Source: Arcobacter sp. CECT 8986 (GTDB lineage Bacteria > Campylobacterota > Campylobacteria > Campylobacterales > Arcobacteraceae). From it: a stretch of DNA of 64,000 bases. A model generated the notes under the pieces. That model was not told the DNA's origin and made no database searches. It saw only the letters and a program-made list of their open reading frames with translations. The translations under genes were made by a program, and so were the position numbers. The first letter of the stretch is position 1. The number at the start of each line of letters is the position of its first letter. The stretch is from NCBI RefSeq assembly GCF_004116725.1, contig NZ_PDKG01000007.1:62001-126000 (forward strand). The letters are read 5' to 3'. Below are positions 1-8,319 of this stretch, one piece after another.

Positions 1-705
1 GCTAATGTAAATAAATTAAAAAAAGGTTACAGACAAGAAGATATAAATAAAGCAAAAGCTACTCTACTTCAAAGAGAAGTTGCTATGAAAAAAGCGAAAA
101 AAGATTTACAAAGAAATACAATACTATTAAATAAAAATTCTATATCAAAACAAGATTATGATGATATAAAACTTGTTTATGATAATGCAAAAGCTTTATA
201 CTTATATGCAAAAAGCAACTACAATCTACTCAAAAATGGTTATGAAAAAGAAGATGTACAAGCTGCAATAGCTCAACTGCAAGCTTTAAAAGCACAAGAA
301 GAACTTCAAAAAATCAATTTAGATGATACCATTTTAAAAGCACCAACAGACGGAACTATTCTTACAAGAGCATATGAAATTGGCTCTATTGTAAATGCTT
401 CAACACCTATAATAGATATGGCAAAAAGTGATGAGCATTGGATAAGAAGTTATATGTCTGAAAAGTATTTAGGTAAAATTAAACCTGGAATGAGTGCAAA
501 AATCTATACTGATAGTACAAAAAAAGTATATAAAGCAACTGTTAGCTTCATTTCAGTAATTGCAGAGTTTACTCCTAAAAATGTACAAACAGAGGATTTA
601 AGAACAGATTTAGTATATAGATTTAGACTTATTTTAAATGATTATGATGATAACATTAGACAAGGTATGCCTGTAACTATAAAATTTGATAACTTAAAAG
701 AGTAA
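1..705 (+). CDS. HlyD-family membrane fusion protein, C-terminal part (5' end outside window)
   Basis: The frame is open from base 1, so the gene starts before the window and about 234 residues are visible. The visible part begins in a long Lys/Gln-rich coiled-coil hairpin, followed by a lipoyl-like half domain (ILKAPTDGTILTRAYEIGSIV) and a beta-barrel region ending INDYDDNIRQGMPVTIKF-like, the usual order in periplasmic adaptor proteins. Family knowledge: such adaptors bridge an inner-membrane pump and an outer-membrane channel. The next gene starts 6 bases downstream and encodes a double ABC ATPase, followed by two ABC-2 permeases, matching the layout of the Escherichia coli YbhG-F-S-R exporter. 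The membrane anchor or signal peptide would lie upstream and cannot be seen. Substrate unknown. Confidence 0.9.
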   Translation, partial: ANVNKLKKGYRQEDINKAKATLLQREVAMKKAKKDLQRNTILLNKNSISKQDYDDIKLVYDNAKALYLYAKSNYNLLKNGYEKEDVQAAIAQLQALKAQEELQKINLDDTILKAPTDGTILTRAYEIGSIVNASTPIIDMAKSDEHWIRSYMSEKYLGKIKPGMSAKIYTDSTKKVYKATVSFISVIAEFTPKNVQTEDLRTDLVYRFRLILNDYDDNIRQGMPVTIKFDNLKE

Positions 706-711
706 AAGTTT

Positions 712-2406
712 ATGTCATTAGTTAAGATTGATAATTTATCAAAGGCTTTTGATAATAATTTAGCTTTAAAAAATATCAATATTAATATAAAAGAGAAAAA
801 AGTTACAGGATTAGTAGGTCCTGATGGAGCAGGAAAAACTACTCTTATTAGACTAATGATAGGATTATTAGATAAAACAAGTGGTGAAATAACTGTGTTA
901 GGACACTCTCTTCCAAAATTTGCACATGAAATACAAAAAGAGATTGGATATATGCCTCAAAAGTTTGGTTTATATGAAGATTTAAGTGTGCATGAAAATC
1001 TTAATTTATATGCAAAATTACAAGAGATTCCAAAAAATGAAATATCTAAAAGAATAGAAGAACTTCTAAAATTTACTAATTTAACAGACTTTTCCTCTTT
1101 TTTAGCAAAAAATCTATCTGGAGGAATGAAGCAAAAACTAGGTTTAGCTTGTGCACTTATAAAAAAACCAAAATTACTGCTACTTGATGAACCAGGAGTT
1201 GGTGTTGATCCTATTTCAAGAAGAGAGTTATGGCAAATTGTACAACAATTAATAGAAGATAACGTAGGTGTAATATGGAGTACAGCATATTTAGATGAAG
1301 CACAGCTTTGTGATGAAGTGATTTTATTAAATCAAGGCACAGTTCTTTTCAATGGAAAACCTGATGATTTAAAAAAAACAATGAATAATAAAGTCTTTAA
1401 ATTAGTAGGCTCATTTAAAAATAAAAGAGAGACATTAAGACTTGCACTAAAAAGTGATAAAGTGAAAGATGGGGTGATATTGGGTGATAGCATAAAGCTA
1501 GTATGTGATGATGAAAGCTTTTTACCTAATTTAAAAGACATAGATGCAATAAATTGTAAGTATGAAAAAATAGAACCTAATTTTGAAGATGGTTTTATGA
1601 ATATTTTAAATGGGAATTTCAATTCAGATTCCCCTTTGTCTAAAGAACTTAAAACTTTAGAAAAGATTGATGGAAGTTTAATTGAAGCCATTTCTTTAAC
1701 TAAAAAATTTGGAAATTTTGTTGCTACAAATAATGTTAATTTTCAAATAAAACAAGGTGAAATATTTGGTTTTTTAGGACCAAATGGTGCAGGAAAATCA
1801 ACCACTTTTAAGATGTTATGTGGACTATTACATCCAACAAGTGGTGAAGCAAAAGTTCTTGGTTTAAGTTTAGAAAAAAGTTCATATTTAGCAAGAAAAA
1901 AAATAGGTTATATGTCTCAAAAATTTGCTTTATATGGAGATATCTCTGTAATAGAAAATATGAGATTTTTTGCAGGAATATATGGTTTAAAGGGAAAAGG
2001 AAAAAATACAAAAATACAAAGTATGATAAAGATTTTTGAACTTGAAAAATATTTAAAATATCCAGCAAAAGATTTGCCACTTGGATTTAAACAAAGACTT
2101 GCACTATCTTGCGCAGTTATGCATAATCCTTCTGTTTTATTTTTAGATGAGCCAACATCAGGAATTGATCCAATTACAAGAAGAGAATTTTGGAACCATA
2201 TTTATGCAATGGTAAAAAAAGGTATGACAATAATGGTGACGACCCATTTCATGGATGAGGCAGAATATTGTGATAGAATAGCACTAATCTATAAAGGTAA
2301 AGCCATCGCTTTAGATACTCCACATAATTTAATAGCAAAAGTTGGTGAGAATGCTACAATGGAAGATGCTTTTATTGAAATAATAAAAAGGAATGAAGAT
2401 GCTTAA
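712..2406 (+). CDS. ABC exporter ATPase with two fused nucleotide-binding domains (YbhF-like)
   Basis: This 564-residue protein holds two complete ATPase domains in tandem. Domain 1 has Walker A GPDGAGKTT (36-44), signature LSGGMKQ and Walker B LLLDEPGVGVDP. Domain 2, starting near residue 325, has Walker A GPNGAGKST and Walker B VLFLDEPTSGIDP. Its signature segment reads LPLGFKQR instead of LSGGQ, so the second signature is degenerate. Fused ATPases of this kind serve ABC-2 exporters made of two different permease subunits, and here two permease genes follow directly with overlapping ends. It probably powers export of a small hydrophobic compound at the inner membrane together with the upstream adaptor. 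The exact substrate cannot be inferred. Confidence 0.93.
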   Translation: MSLVKIDNLSKAFDNNLALKNININIKEKKVTGLVGPDGAGKTTLIRLMIGLLDKTSGEITVLGHSLPKFAHEIQKEIGYMPQKFGLYEDLSVHENLNLYAKLQEIPKNEISKRIEELLKFTNLTDFSSFLAKNLSGGMKQKLGLACALIKKPKLLLLDEPGVGVDPISRRELWQIVQQLIEDNVGVIWSTAYLDEAQLCDEVILLNQGTVLFNGKPDDLKKTMNNKVFKLVGSFKNKRETLRLALKSDKVKDGVILGDSIKLVCDDESFLPNLKDIDAINCKYEKIEPNFEDGFMNILNGNFNSDSPLSKELKTLEKIDGSLIEAISLTKKFGNFVATNNVNFQIKQGEIFGFLGPNGAGKSTTFKMLCGLLHPTSGEAKVLGLSLEKSSYLARKKIGYMSQKFALYGDISVIENMRFFAGIYGLKGKGKNTKIQSMIKIFELEKYLKYPAKDLPLGFKQRLALSCAVMHNPSVLFLDEPTSGIDPITRREFWNHIYAMVKKGMTIMVTTHFMDEAEYCDRIALIYKGKAIALDTPHNLIAKVGENATMEDAFIEIIKRNEDA

Positions 2407-3505
2407 TATAAAAAGATTAAATGCTCTTTTTATAAAAGAAAGCATTCAAATTATCAGAGACCCTAGCTCTATTTTAATCGCAGCAATCTTACCTCTTATC
2501 TTACTTTTTTTAATGGGATATGCAATTTCTTTGGATTCAAAAAATATTCCAGTTGGAATAGTTGTAGAAAAATCTTCAAAATATACACAAAGTTTAGTAA
2601 ATACTTTTAGTGTATCTACTAGTTTTAATGTAAAAGAAGTTGATACAAATAGAGTTCAACTTAATAAATATATAAAACAAGGTAAAATAAAAGCAATTAT
2701 TGTAATTCCTTCTACTTTTTCAAAAGATATAATAAAACAAAATCCAAAAATTCAATTTATAACAGATGGAACAGAGCCTAGTATTGCAGGTTATGTTTAT
2801 AAATATGGTTATAGATTATGGCAAAATTGGTTAATCCAAGAAAAACTAAAATTAAATCCAAAAATTGATATAGAGAGTAGATATTGGTTTAATGCTCCTT
2901 TATTAAGTAGCTATTTTTTATTGCCTGGTTCAATTGCTATAATTCTTACATTAATAGGTACCCTTTTAACTGCTTTAGTAATTGCAAGGGAATGGGAAAG
3001 AGGAACAATGGAAGCAATTATGTCTACACCTGTTACTTCTGCTGAATTAATTATAGGTAAAGTATTGCCCTACTTCTTCTTAGCTTTATTTTCTATGGTT
3101 ATATGTGTATTTATTACTTTAGCATGGTTTCAAATTCCATTTAGAGGCTCATACTTTTTACTTTTTATAACTTCTGCTATTTATCTAATACCATCACTTG
3201 CATTGGGCTTATTAATTTCAACTTTATCAAAAAATCAATTTGTTGCAGCACAAGTTGCACTAATAGTAGGCTTTTTACCAGCAATGTTACTATCTGGGTT
3301 TATATTTCAAATTAGCAGTATGCCAACTTGGCTTCAGTATGTAACGATAATAATACCTGCAAAATATTTTATTCCTATACTGCAAACACTATTTTTAAGT
3401 GGAAATATTTATGAAGTAATTATCCCTAATCTAATTTATATGGCAATATTAGGAATATTGATGTTTATAATAATTATAAAAATAACAAGAAAGAAGATTG
3501 AATAA
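2399..3505 (+). CDS. ABC-2 type exporter permease (first of two)
   Basis: About 368 residues. An N-terminal transmembrane helix (ILIAAILPLILLFLMGYAI) is followed by a soluble periplasmic segment and then five hydrophobic helices, the ABC-2 membrane topology. The conserved coupling segment REWERGTMEAIMSTPVT precedes helix 3. Two starts are possible: ATG at 2393 and ATG at 2399. The AAGG ribosome site at 2388-2391 is too close to 2393 but about 7 bases before 2399, so 2399 is preferred, giving an 8-base overlap with the ATPase gene. It pairs with the following permease to form the membrane channel. It resembles YbhS/YbhR proteins. Confidence 0.9.
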   Translation: MLNIKRLNALFIKESIQIIRDPSSILIAAILPLILLFLMGYAISLDSKNIPVGIVVEKSSKYTQSLVNTFSVSTSFNVKEVDTNRVQLNKYIKQGKIKAIIVIPSTFSKDIIKQNPKIQFITDGTEPSIAGYVYKYGYRLWQNWLIQEKLKLNPKIDIESRYWFNAPLLSSYFLLPGSIAIILTLIGTLLTALVIAREWERGTMEAIMSTPVTSAELIIGKVLPYFFLALFSMVICVFITLAWFQIPFRGSYFLLFITSAIYLIPSLALGLLISTLSKNQFVAAQVALIVGFLPAMLLSGFIFQISSMPTWLQYVTIIIPAKYFIPILQTLFLSGNIYEVIIPNLIYMAILGILMFIIIIKITRKKIE

Positions 3506-4596
3506 TGTTATATCAGTTGCTTGTATTAATAAAAAAAGAGTTCTTAGCAATATGGAGTGATAAACGTTCAAGAATAGTTATTATATCACCTCCTTTACTT
3601 CAGTTACTACTATTTTCTTTTGCTGTGACATTAGAAGTTAAAAATATATCTATTGGTATTTTAGATAGAGATAATAGTGTTCAAAGTGAAGCCATAATTA
3701 GAAAATTGAAATATAGCAATAGATTTACAAATATTATAAGGCTAAATAGTGAAAAAGAATTAACTTCATTAATAGACTCTCAAAAAGTTTTAGCAACTGT
3801 TTATATTCCTCAAAACTTTGAAAAAGAACTTACTTCAAATAAATCTAGTAAAATACAAATAATTGCAGATGGAAGAAAATCAAATAGTGCTCAAATAACA
3901 AATGGATATATAATAAGTGCCATATCAAAAGACTTTTCAGATATAAAATCAAATATTGACTCTATAATAGTAAGAAACTGGTACAATCAAAACCTTGATA
4001 ATTTTTGGTGGATTTTACCTAATTTAGTTGGATTATTATCAATGATTGTCGCAATAATATTAACTTCTTTAAGTGTAGCAAGAGAAAGAGAGTTAGGAAC
4101 ATTTGAACAAACATTAGTTTCCCCTATTCCACCTTTTGTTTTAATACTAGGGAAAATAACACCACCGATGATTATAAGTATGCTTGAAGCTACACTTATT
4201 TTTATTGCTGCAATATATTTATTTGATGTACCATTTAAAGGTTCATTATTTCTACTTTACATTAGTATGTTTGCATTTTTATTTTCTATTGTTGGATTTG
4301 GACTATTTATCTCTTCAATTTCATCTACGCAACAACAAGGTATTTTAGGAGCATTTGTTTTATTAGTTCCATCTGTTTTGATGTCTGGATTTGCAACTCC
4401 TGTTGAAAATATGCCAGAGTGGCTTATACCTTTTACAGATTTAGTATCATTGAAATATTTTCTTATATTATTAAAAGGAATTTTTCTAAAAGATATAAGT
4501 TTTGATATTGCAATTAATTTAATTTGGCCTATGCTTTTATATGGAGTTATTACATTGATTATTGCATCTTGGTTTTTTAGAAAAAAAGTCACATAA
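3505..4596 (+). CDS. ABC-2 type exporter permease (second of two)
   Basis: This 363-residue protein has the same plan as its upstream neighbour: one N-terminal helix (IVIISPPLLQLLLFSFAVTL), a periplasmic loop, then a cluster of hydrophobic helices, with the coupling segment RERELGTFEQTLVSPIPP. Its ATG overlaps the TAA of the previous gene by one base (TAATG), a sign of translational coupling. The two permeases are clearly paralogous and probably act as a heterodimer energised by the double ATPase. The operon ends here; no strong terminator with a T run follows, and a tRNA gene starts about 100 bases on. Confidence 0.9.
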   Translation: MLYQLLVLIKKEFLAIWSDKRSRIVIISPPLLQLLLFSFAVTLEVKNISIGILDRDNSVQSEAIIRKLKYSNRFTNIIRLNSEKELTSLIDSQKVLATVYIPQNFEKELTSNKSSKIQIIADGRKSNSAQITNGYIISAISKDFSDIKSNIDSIIVRNWYNQNLDNFWWILPNLVGLLSMIVAIILTSLSVARERELGTFEQTLVSPIPPFVLILGKITPPMIISMLEATLIFIAAIYLFDVPFKGSLFLLYISMFAFLFSIVGFGLFISSISSTQQQGILGAFVLLVPSVLMSGFATPVENMPEWLIPFTDLVSLKYFLILLKGIFLKDISFDIAINLIWPMLLYGVITLIIASWFFRKKVT

Positions 4597-4670
4597 ACGA
4601 GTAAAATTAAACAAACTTTAATAATATAAACAGTAAAATTTCAGCCATGCAAAAAATTGCATAACTTTCT

Positions 4671-4692
4671 ACAATTTAAAACGTTAAATTGT
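4671..4692. repeat. Perfect inverted repeat before tRNA-Met
   Basis: The arms ACAATTTAA (4671-4679) and TTAAATTGT (4684-4692) are perfect complements around a 4-base spacer. The second arm ends 5 bases before the tRNA. There is no T run, so it does not look like an intrinsic terminator. It could be a protein-binding site or a processing signal; neither can be shown here. Confidence 0.5.
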
Positions 4693-4697
4693 CAGGT

Positions 4698-4774
4698 GTC
4701 AAGGTAGCTCAGCTGGCTAGAGCGCTGGTCTCATAAGCCGGAGGTCGAGAGTTCAAGTCTCTCTCTTGACACCA
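4698..4774 (+). tRNA. tRNA-Met (anticodon CAT)
   Basis: The 77-base cloverleaf has acceptor arms GTCAAGG and TCTTGAC (one G-T pair), a D arm GCTC...GAGC, an anticodon stem CTGGT/GCCGG with CAT at 4732-4734, a T arm containing GTTCAAG, discriminator A, and an encoded CCA. The first base pair G-C argues against the initiator tRNA, which has a mismatched first pair. CAT could also belong to the isoleucine tRNA whose C is modified to lysidine; elongator Met is the better guess. Confidence 0.92.
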
Positions 4775-4860
4775 AAATTATTCCAAATTTTTCTTATAAT
4801 TAAATTTTAAAATATTTGTTCAATAAAGTATTTTTTAATTTTTATTTAAGAATTGTTAGT

Positions 4861-4866
4861 TATAAT
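4861..4866 (+). promoter_or_regulatory. Putative -10 box for the tRNA-Thr/tRNA-Gln unit
   Basis: A perfect TATAAT sits 44 bases before tRNA-Thr, after a T/A-rich upstream segment as is usual for Campylobacterota sigma-70 promoters, which lack a clear -35 box. The expected start lies near 4873, just before the hairpin at 4876-4898. Confidence 0.45.
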
Positions 4867-4875
4867 TTCGCCCAC

Positions 4876-4898
4876 AAAAAGTTAGCAACTAACTTTTT
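4876..4898 (+). other. Hairpin in the presumed tRNA leader
   Basis: The arms AAAAAGTTAG (4876-4885) and CTAACTTTTT (4889-4898) pair perfectly around CAA and end in a run of six T. It looks like an intrinsic terminator, but it lies directly after a good -10 box and 6 bases before tRNA-Thr. It may end transcripts coming from tRNA-Met, or form a leader structure that is processed off. Confidence 0.5.
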
Positions 4899-4904
4899 TC
4901 TAGG

Positions 4905-4981
4905 GCTGGTGTAGCTCAGTTGGCTAGAGCAGCTGATTTGTAATCAGCAGGTCGGGGGTTCAAATCCCTTCACCAGCTCCA
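4905..4981 (+). tRNA. tRNA-Thr (anticodon TGT)
   Basis: The 77-base cloverleaf has perfectly paired acceptor arms GCTGGTG/CACCAGC, a D arm GCTC...GAGC, an anticodon stem GCTGA/TCAGC with TGT at 4939-4941, a GTTCAAA T loop, discriminator T and an encoded CCA. Confidence 0.95.
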
Positions 4982-4985
4982 TTTT

Positions 4986-5060
4986 TGGGGTATCGCCAAG
5001 TGGTAAGGCAACGGTTTTTGGTATCGTCATTCGCAGGTTCGAATCCTGCTACCCCATCCA
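4986..5060 (+). tRNA. tRNA-Gln (anticodon TTG)
   Basis: The 75-base cloverleaf has acceptor arms TGGGGTA/TACCCCA, an anticodon stem ACGGT/ATCGT with TTG at 5018-5020, a GTTCGAA T loop and an encoded CCA. It starts 4 bases after tRNA-Thr, so the two are surely co-transcribed. The T1-A72 type first pair is typical of tRNA-Gln. Confidence 0.95.
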
Positions 5061-5324
5061 CTCATTTTGATAGCAATTTTTTATATTGCGATTAGATGAA
5101 ATAAAACAATCTTAAAACTTTTAAATACTTTATTTTATAAATACAAATAATTATTTAGTTTTATTTCGTCATTATCTTAGGAATAATATTACGTTCTCCT
5201 TTATAAATTTTGAAATATCCAACAATCAAACTTCATAATTTTTATTATTCCTTTGATAAAAATGATACTATTTTAATACAATCTTTTTATATCATTATAA
5301 TATTATTTTAAGGAGGCAATAGAA

Positions 5325-5537
5325 ATGATTGCGAATGATATTAAAAATAACATTGTCTCACACTTAGGTGAAAATCTAGTAGTTAGCCACTACTCTACAG
5401 ACAATGAAATTAGAGATTTAATAGGTAGAACTATTAATTATATAAAAATTATTTCAGAAAAAGATAAAGAAGAGATTATAGAATCTTCTTTAGTAAGTAT
5501 AAGAGAAAGAATAGATAAGAGTAGTATCTATTCTTGA
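5325..5537 (+). CDS. Small protein of unknown function (70 residues)
   Basis: This short ORF has an excellent ribosome site, AAGGAGG at 5310-5316, nine bases before the ATG, and a possible -10 box TATAAT at 5296-5301. The protein is soluble, charged and probably helical, with no Cys, no signal peptide and no membrane segment. The C-terminal half is rich in Glu, Lys and Ile (IISEKDKEEIIESS). The last codons and the stop lie in an 11-bp inverted repeat. It is monocistronic as far as can be seen. I do not recognise the family; the strong translation signal is the main support for it being real. Confidence 0.7.
   Translation: MIANDIKNNIVSHLGENLVVSHYSTDNEIRDLIGRTINYIKIISEKDKEEIIESSLVSIRERIDKSSIYS
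5507..5535. terminator. Hairpin over the stop codon of the 70-residue gene
   Basis: The arms AAGAATAGATA (5507-5517) and TATCTATTCTT (5525-5535) are perfect complements around a 7-base spacer. The second arm reaches the first base of the TGA stop. No T run follows on either strand, so it would be a weak intrinsic terminator; it is convergent with the lipoprotein gene ending at 5541. Confidence 0.45.
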
Positions 5538-5540
5538 TTC

Positions 5541-5675
5541 TTATTCTGTAGCTTCGTGAATTGCACTTTTTGTTGCTTTCCAAGCATCATTACTATCTTG
5601 TTTCATACCTTTCCATGTTGCACATCCACTAAATGCAAAAAGTAATACTAATAAAAATAAAATATTTTTTTTCAT
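5541..5675 (-). CDS. Small entericidin-like lipoprotein (44 residues)
   Basis: A short minus-strand ORF starting at ATG 5675 with AGGAGA at 5681-5686 as ribosome site. The N-terminus [15 protein letters not shown] is a signal peptide and is followed by a lipobox FSGC, so Cys18 would be lipidated after cleavage. The 27-residue mature part begins CATWKGMKQDSNDAW, a pattern like the tiny entericidin-type (EcnA/EcnB) lipoproteins. Family knowledge: entericidins are small envelope lipoproteins with a proposed antidote/toxin role in enterobacteria, but the function in Campylobacterota is not established. The gene stands alone, convergent with the 70-residue gene. Confidence 0.75.
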   Translation of the reverse strand: MKKNILFLLVLLFAFSGCATWKGMKQDSNDAWKATKSAIHEATE

Positions 5676-5743
5676 TATATTCTCCTATTTATTACAAATA
5701 TATTATCAGTTTTATTCTTTCAAATTATATAATAAAAAGGAAT

Positions 5744-5771
5744 AAAAAAGAGGAATTAAATCCGCTTTTTT
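5744..5771 (-). terminator. Terminator of glyS
   Basis: On the minus strand a GC-containing stem (GCGGA against TCCTC, one mismatch) flanked by A and T runs lies directly after the glyS stop and ends in TTTTTTATT. This is a standard intrinsic terminator for the leftward transcript. Confidence 0.6.
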
Positions 5772-5772
5772 A

Positions 5773-7788
5773 TTAAATTGTTATTTCTTTAATATCAGCA
5801 ATATTTCTAAATGCTTTATAAACTAAAGCTATAAGATTTTTTCTATTTGCTTTTATTTTTTCATTTTCATGATTTACAAATACATTATCAAAGAAATTGT
5901 CAAGTTGTGGTTTTAAAGAGAAAAGAGCATCTAATTCTAATTCATAATCATCATATTGTTTTGATGTAATAGTACTATATGCTTTGAATAAATCTTTTTC
6001 CTCTTCATCTTCAAATAATGATTCATCAATAGAGATATCATCTGATACATTCATATCTTTGATGATATTAGCAACTCTTTTGAAAGTTGAAGAAATCTCT
6101 TTGAAGTTATCACTTTGAACGATAGGATTTAATGCACAAAGTTTTAATGAAATTTGATATACATCTTTTTCATTACTTCCTAATACTGCTTTTAAAACAG
6201 ATGGATTTACATCAAATATTTTAAATAATCTTTCATTAAAAAACTCAACCAATTGTTTTTTATCTAAACCTTTATAATTTGAAGATAAATCATCTATTAT
6301 TTGCTCTAAACTAATTGGTAGTTTATGTTCAATAGCAATTTTTACAATACCAGCTGCTGCTCTTCTTAAACCAAATGGATCTTTTGAACCAGTAGGAATT
6401 TTTCCAACACTAAATAATCCCATTAGATTATCTAATTTATATGATAATGCAACGATTGAAGAGAATTTATTTGATGGTAAATCAGAATCTTCTCCATCTG
6501 GTAAATATTGCTCTTTTAATGCAGTGTAAACTAACTCATCTTCATTAGCTATTTTTGCATAGTAATATCCCATAAGTCCTTGTAATTCAGTAAACTCATA
6601 AACCATTTCTGACATTAAATCAGCTTTACTTAACATTACAGCTTTATTTAATAGCTCTTTTTGTGAAACATCAAATTTTGAAGCTAAATAATCTGCAATA
6701 ATCGCTTCTCTTTCAGATTTTTCATACATAGAACCAAGACCTTCAACAAATACAAGTTTTTTAAGACCTTCATTGTTAAGTCCATTTGCAATATCATTTT
6801 TGTAAAAGAACATACCATCAGCAAGTCTAGGTCTAAGAACTTTTTCGTTACCTGCAACAATTGCAGAAAAATCATCTGTTTTTGAGTTTGAAACAACAAC
6901 AAATTTATTTGTTAGATTACCATTTTCATATACTGCAAAATATCTTTGGTGCTCTTTCATTGAAGTTACAATTACCTCTTCTGGTAACTCTAAGAACTCT
7001 TCATCAAATTTACCAATTAATGCTGTTGGATACTCAGTAATTGCAACAACTTCTTCAAGTAATTCTTCATCAATATCAATTTTTACATTGTTTGATTTTT
7101 CTATCTCTTTCATTTGCTCAAGAATTCTTTTTCTTCTCTCATCTGGATAAAGAATTACACCGTGTTTATCTAATTTACAAAAGTAATCACCAGCAAACTC
7201 ATAAGAAAATGGCTCATAAGAAACCATTCTATGAGCAAAAGAAGTATTTGAAGATTTTACACCAAATAGTTCTGCATCAACAATTTTATTATCTAAAAGA
7301 ACAGATAAACTTCTAATAGGTCTAATAAAACTATCTGTTCTACTTCCCCATCTCATTGATTTACCAAAGTGTAAAGAGTTTATAAATTCATTAATCATAT
7401 CATTTAATAACACTTCACTATTTTTTCCAGTTACTTCTTGTTTAAAGTATAAAACTGGCCCTCTACCTTGGTCAATTTCAGTTAATTCTTTTACATCTAC
7501 TCCACATTTTTTGGCAAAACCTAATGCAGCTGCTGTTGGTTCACCATCTTTGTATGCTATTTTTATAGGAGCACCAAATTGTTCAACTACACTATTTGGT
7601 TGAGAAATAGGAAACTCTCTATGCCATAAAACCAATCTTCTTGGTGTGTAAAAAAAGTCAAATTCACATGCTAATTTATTATTTTCTAATATTTCCATCC
7701 ATTTTTTTTCAATATTTGGTAACTCTTTTAAAAATGGAATTGCAGGAAGTTCTTCTACACCAATTTCAATTAATAATGGTTTATTCAT
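5773..7788 (-). CDS. glyS: Glycine--tRNA ligase beta subunit
   Basis: This 671-residue protein begins MNKPLLIEIGVEELPAIP, the typical start of the GlyS beta subunit, and contains the family segments WGSRTDSFIRPIRS, EHQRYFAVYENG and KDPFGLRRAA. GlyS works with the alpha subunit GlyQ as an alpha2-beta2 enzyme that charges tRNA-Gly; the beta subunit binds the tRNA. No glyQ lies in the window. The length fits bacterial GlyS (about 670-690 residues). The start overlaps the end of a 49-residue membrane protein gene by 8 bases, so the two are probably translationally coupled. A terminator-like hairpin follows the stop. Confidence 0.97.
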   Translation of the reverse strand: MNKPLLIEIGVEELPAIPFLKELPNIEKKWMEILENNKLACEFDFFYTPRRLVLWHREFPISQPNSVVEQFGAPIKIAYKDGEPTAAALGFAKKCGVDVKELTEIDQGRGPVLYFKQEVTGKNSEVLLNDMINEFINSLHFGKSMRWGSRTDSFIRPIRSLSVLLDNKIVDAELFGVKSSNTSFAHRMVSYEPFSYEFAGDYFCKLDKHGVILYPDERRKRILEQMKEIEKSNNVKIDIDEELLEEVVAITEYPTALIGKFDEEFLELPEEVIVTSMKEHQRYFAVYENGNLTNKFVVVSNSKTDDFSAIVAGNEKVLRPRLADGMFFYKNDIANGLNNEGLKKLVFVEGLGSMYEKSEREAIIADYLASKFDVSQKELLNKAVMLSKADLMSEMVYEFTELQGLMGYYYAKIANEDELVYTALKEQYLPDGEDSDLPSNKFSSIVALSYKLDNLMGLFSVGKIPTGSKDPFGLRRAAAGIVKIAIEHKLPISLEQIIDDLSSNYKGLDKKQLVEFFNERLFKIFDVNPSVLKAVLGSNEKDVYQISLKLCALNPIVQSDNFKEISSTFKRVANIIKDMNVSDDISIDESLFEDEEEKDLFKAYSTITSKQYDDYELELDALFSLKPQLDNFFDNVFVNHENEKIKANRKNLIALVYKAFRNIADIKEITI

Positions 7789-7930
7789 TTATCTTATCCT
7801 TCTTCTTTTTTTCAATTTCCTCAATTTTATCTTTATGCTTTTTAATCTGTTGTTTATTAAATCCAATTATAAACATTGCTAACATAAATACAAACAAAAT
7901 CAAAACAATAATATCTAATATCTCTTTCAC
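7781..7930 (-). CDS. Small single-helix membrane protein (49 residues)
   Basis: A minus-strand ORF from GTG 7930, with AAGGA at 7936-7940 as ribosome site, ends at TAA 7781-7783, eight bases inside glyS. Residues 4-24 form one transmembrane helix (ILDIIVLILFVFMLAMFIIG), followed by a strongly charged coiled-coil-like tail rich in Lys and Glu ending KKKKDKINE. The ORF, a sensible ribosome site and the coupled overlap with glyS argue that it is real. Such proteins are often missed because of the GTG start and short length. Function unknown; the architecture would suit a membrane-anchored helper, but that is only a guess. Confidence 0.65.
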   Translation of the reverse strand: MKEILDIIVLILFVFMLAMFIIGFNKQQIKKHKDKIEEIEKKKKDKINE

Positions 7931-7980
7931 AATATTCCTTGTTTGTGGTATGTCATAAAAGCCACAATTTTATCTAAAAA

Positions 7981-8319
7981 TCACTTATCTTTTAGTAAAT
8001 CAATTAAGTTGGTATTACGATTATTAGGGAAGCTTAAAAAGTCTTCTTTACTAATATGACATTTTTTACAGCTTGCTAATTGTTGATGTGCTTTATAATC
8101 TGAATTAATTAATTTATTTTGAGAGTGGCAAGAGAAACAATCTCCACCACATTGAGACATTGAATTTGATATTTTATTATGGCAAGTTATGCACTGTTTC
8201 AAAATAATATGCTGTTTTTCATTTATTGTTTTTTCTAAAGTAGGATGACATTTTAAACAATTGCCACTACATGCAAAAATAAAACTAAAAAACATTATAG
8301 ATATTAAGAGATATCTCAT
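7981..8319 (-). CDS. Small tetraheme c-type cytochrome
   Basis: The 112-residue protein has a signal peptide (MRYLLISIMFFSFIFA) ending in FACS, which could be a lipobox, and four CxxCH heme-binding motifs: CLKCH (21-25), CITCH (43-47), CFSCH (61-65) and CKKCH (84-88). Additional His residues at 37, 78 and elsewhere could be the distal ligands of bis-His hemes. It is therefore an exported tetraheme electron carrier. Its ATG overlaps the preceding hypothetical gene by 4 bases. No reductase gene is next to it, so the redox partner is unknown. Heme attachment would use the CcsBA system encoded at 55802-58627. Confidence 0.85.
   Translation of the reverse strand: MRYLLISIMFFSFIFACSGNCLKCHPTLEKTINEKQHIILKQCITCHNKISNSMSQCGGDCFSCHSQNKLINSDYKAHQQLASCKKCHISKEDFLSFPNNRNTNLIDLLKDK

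Noticed and set aside
4257-4592. Minus-strand open frame within the second permease gene
   Set aside because: Shadow of the permease gene with no ribosome site and no recognisable protein.
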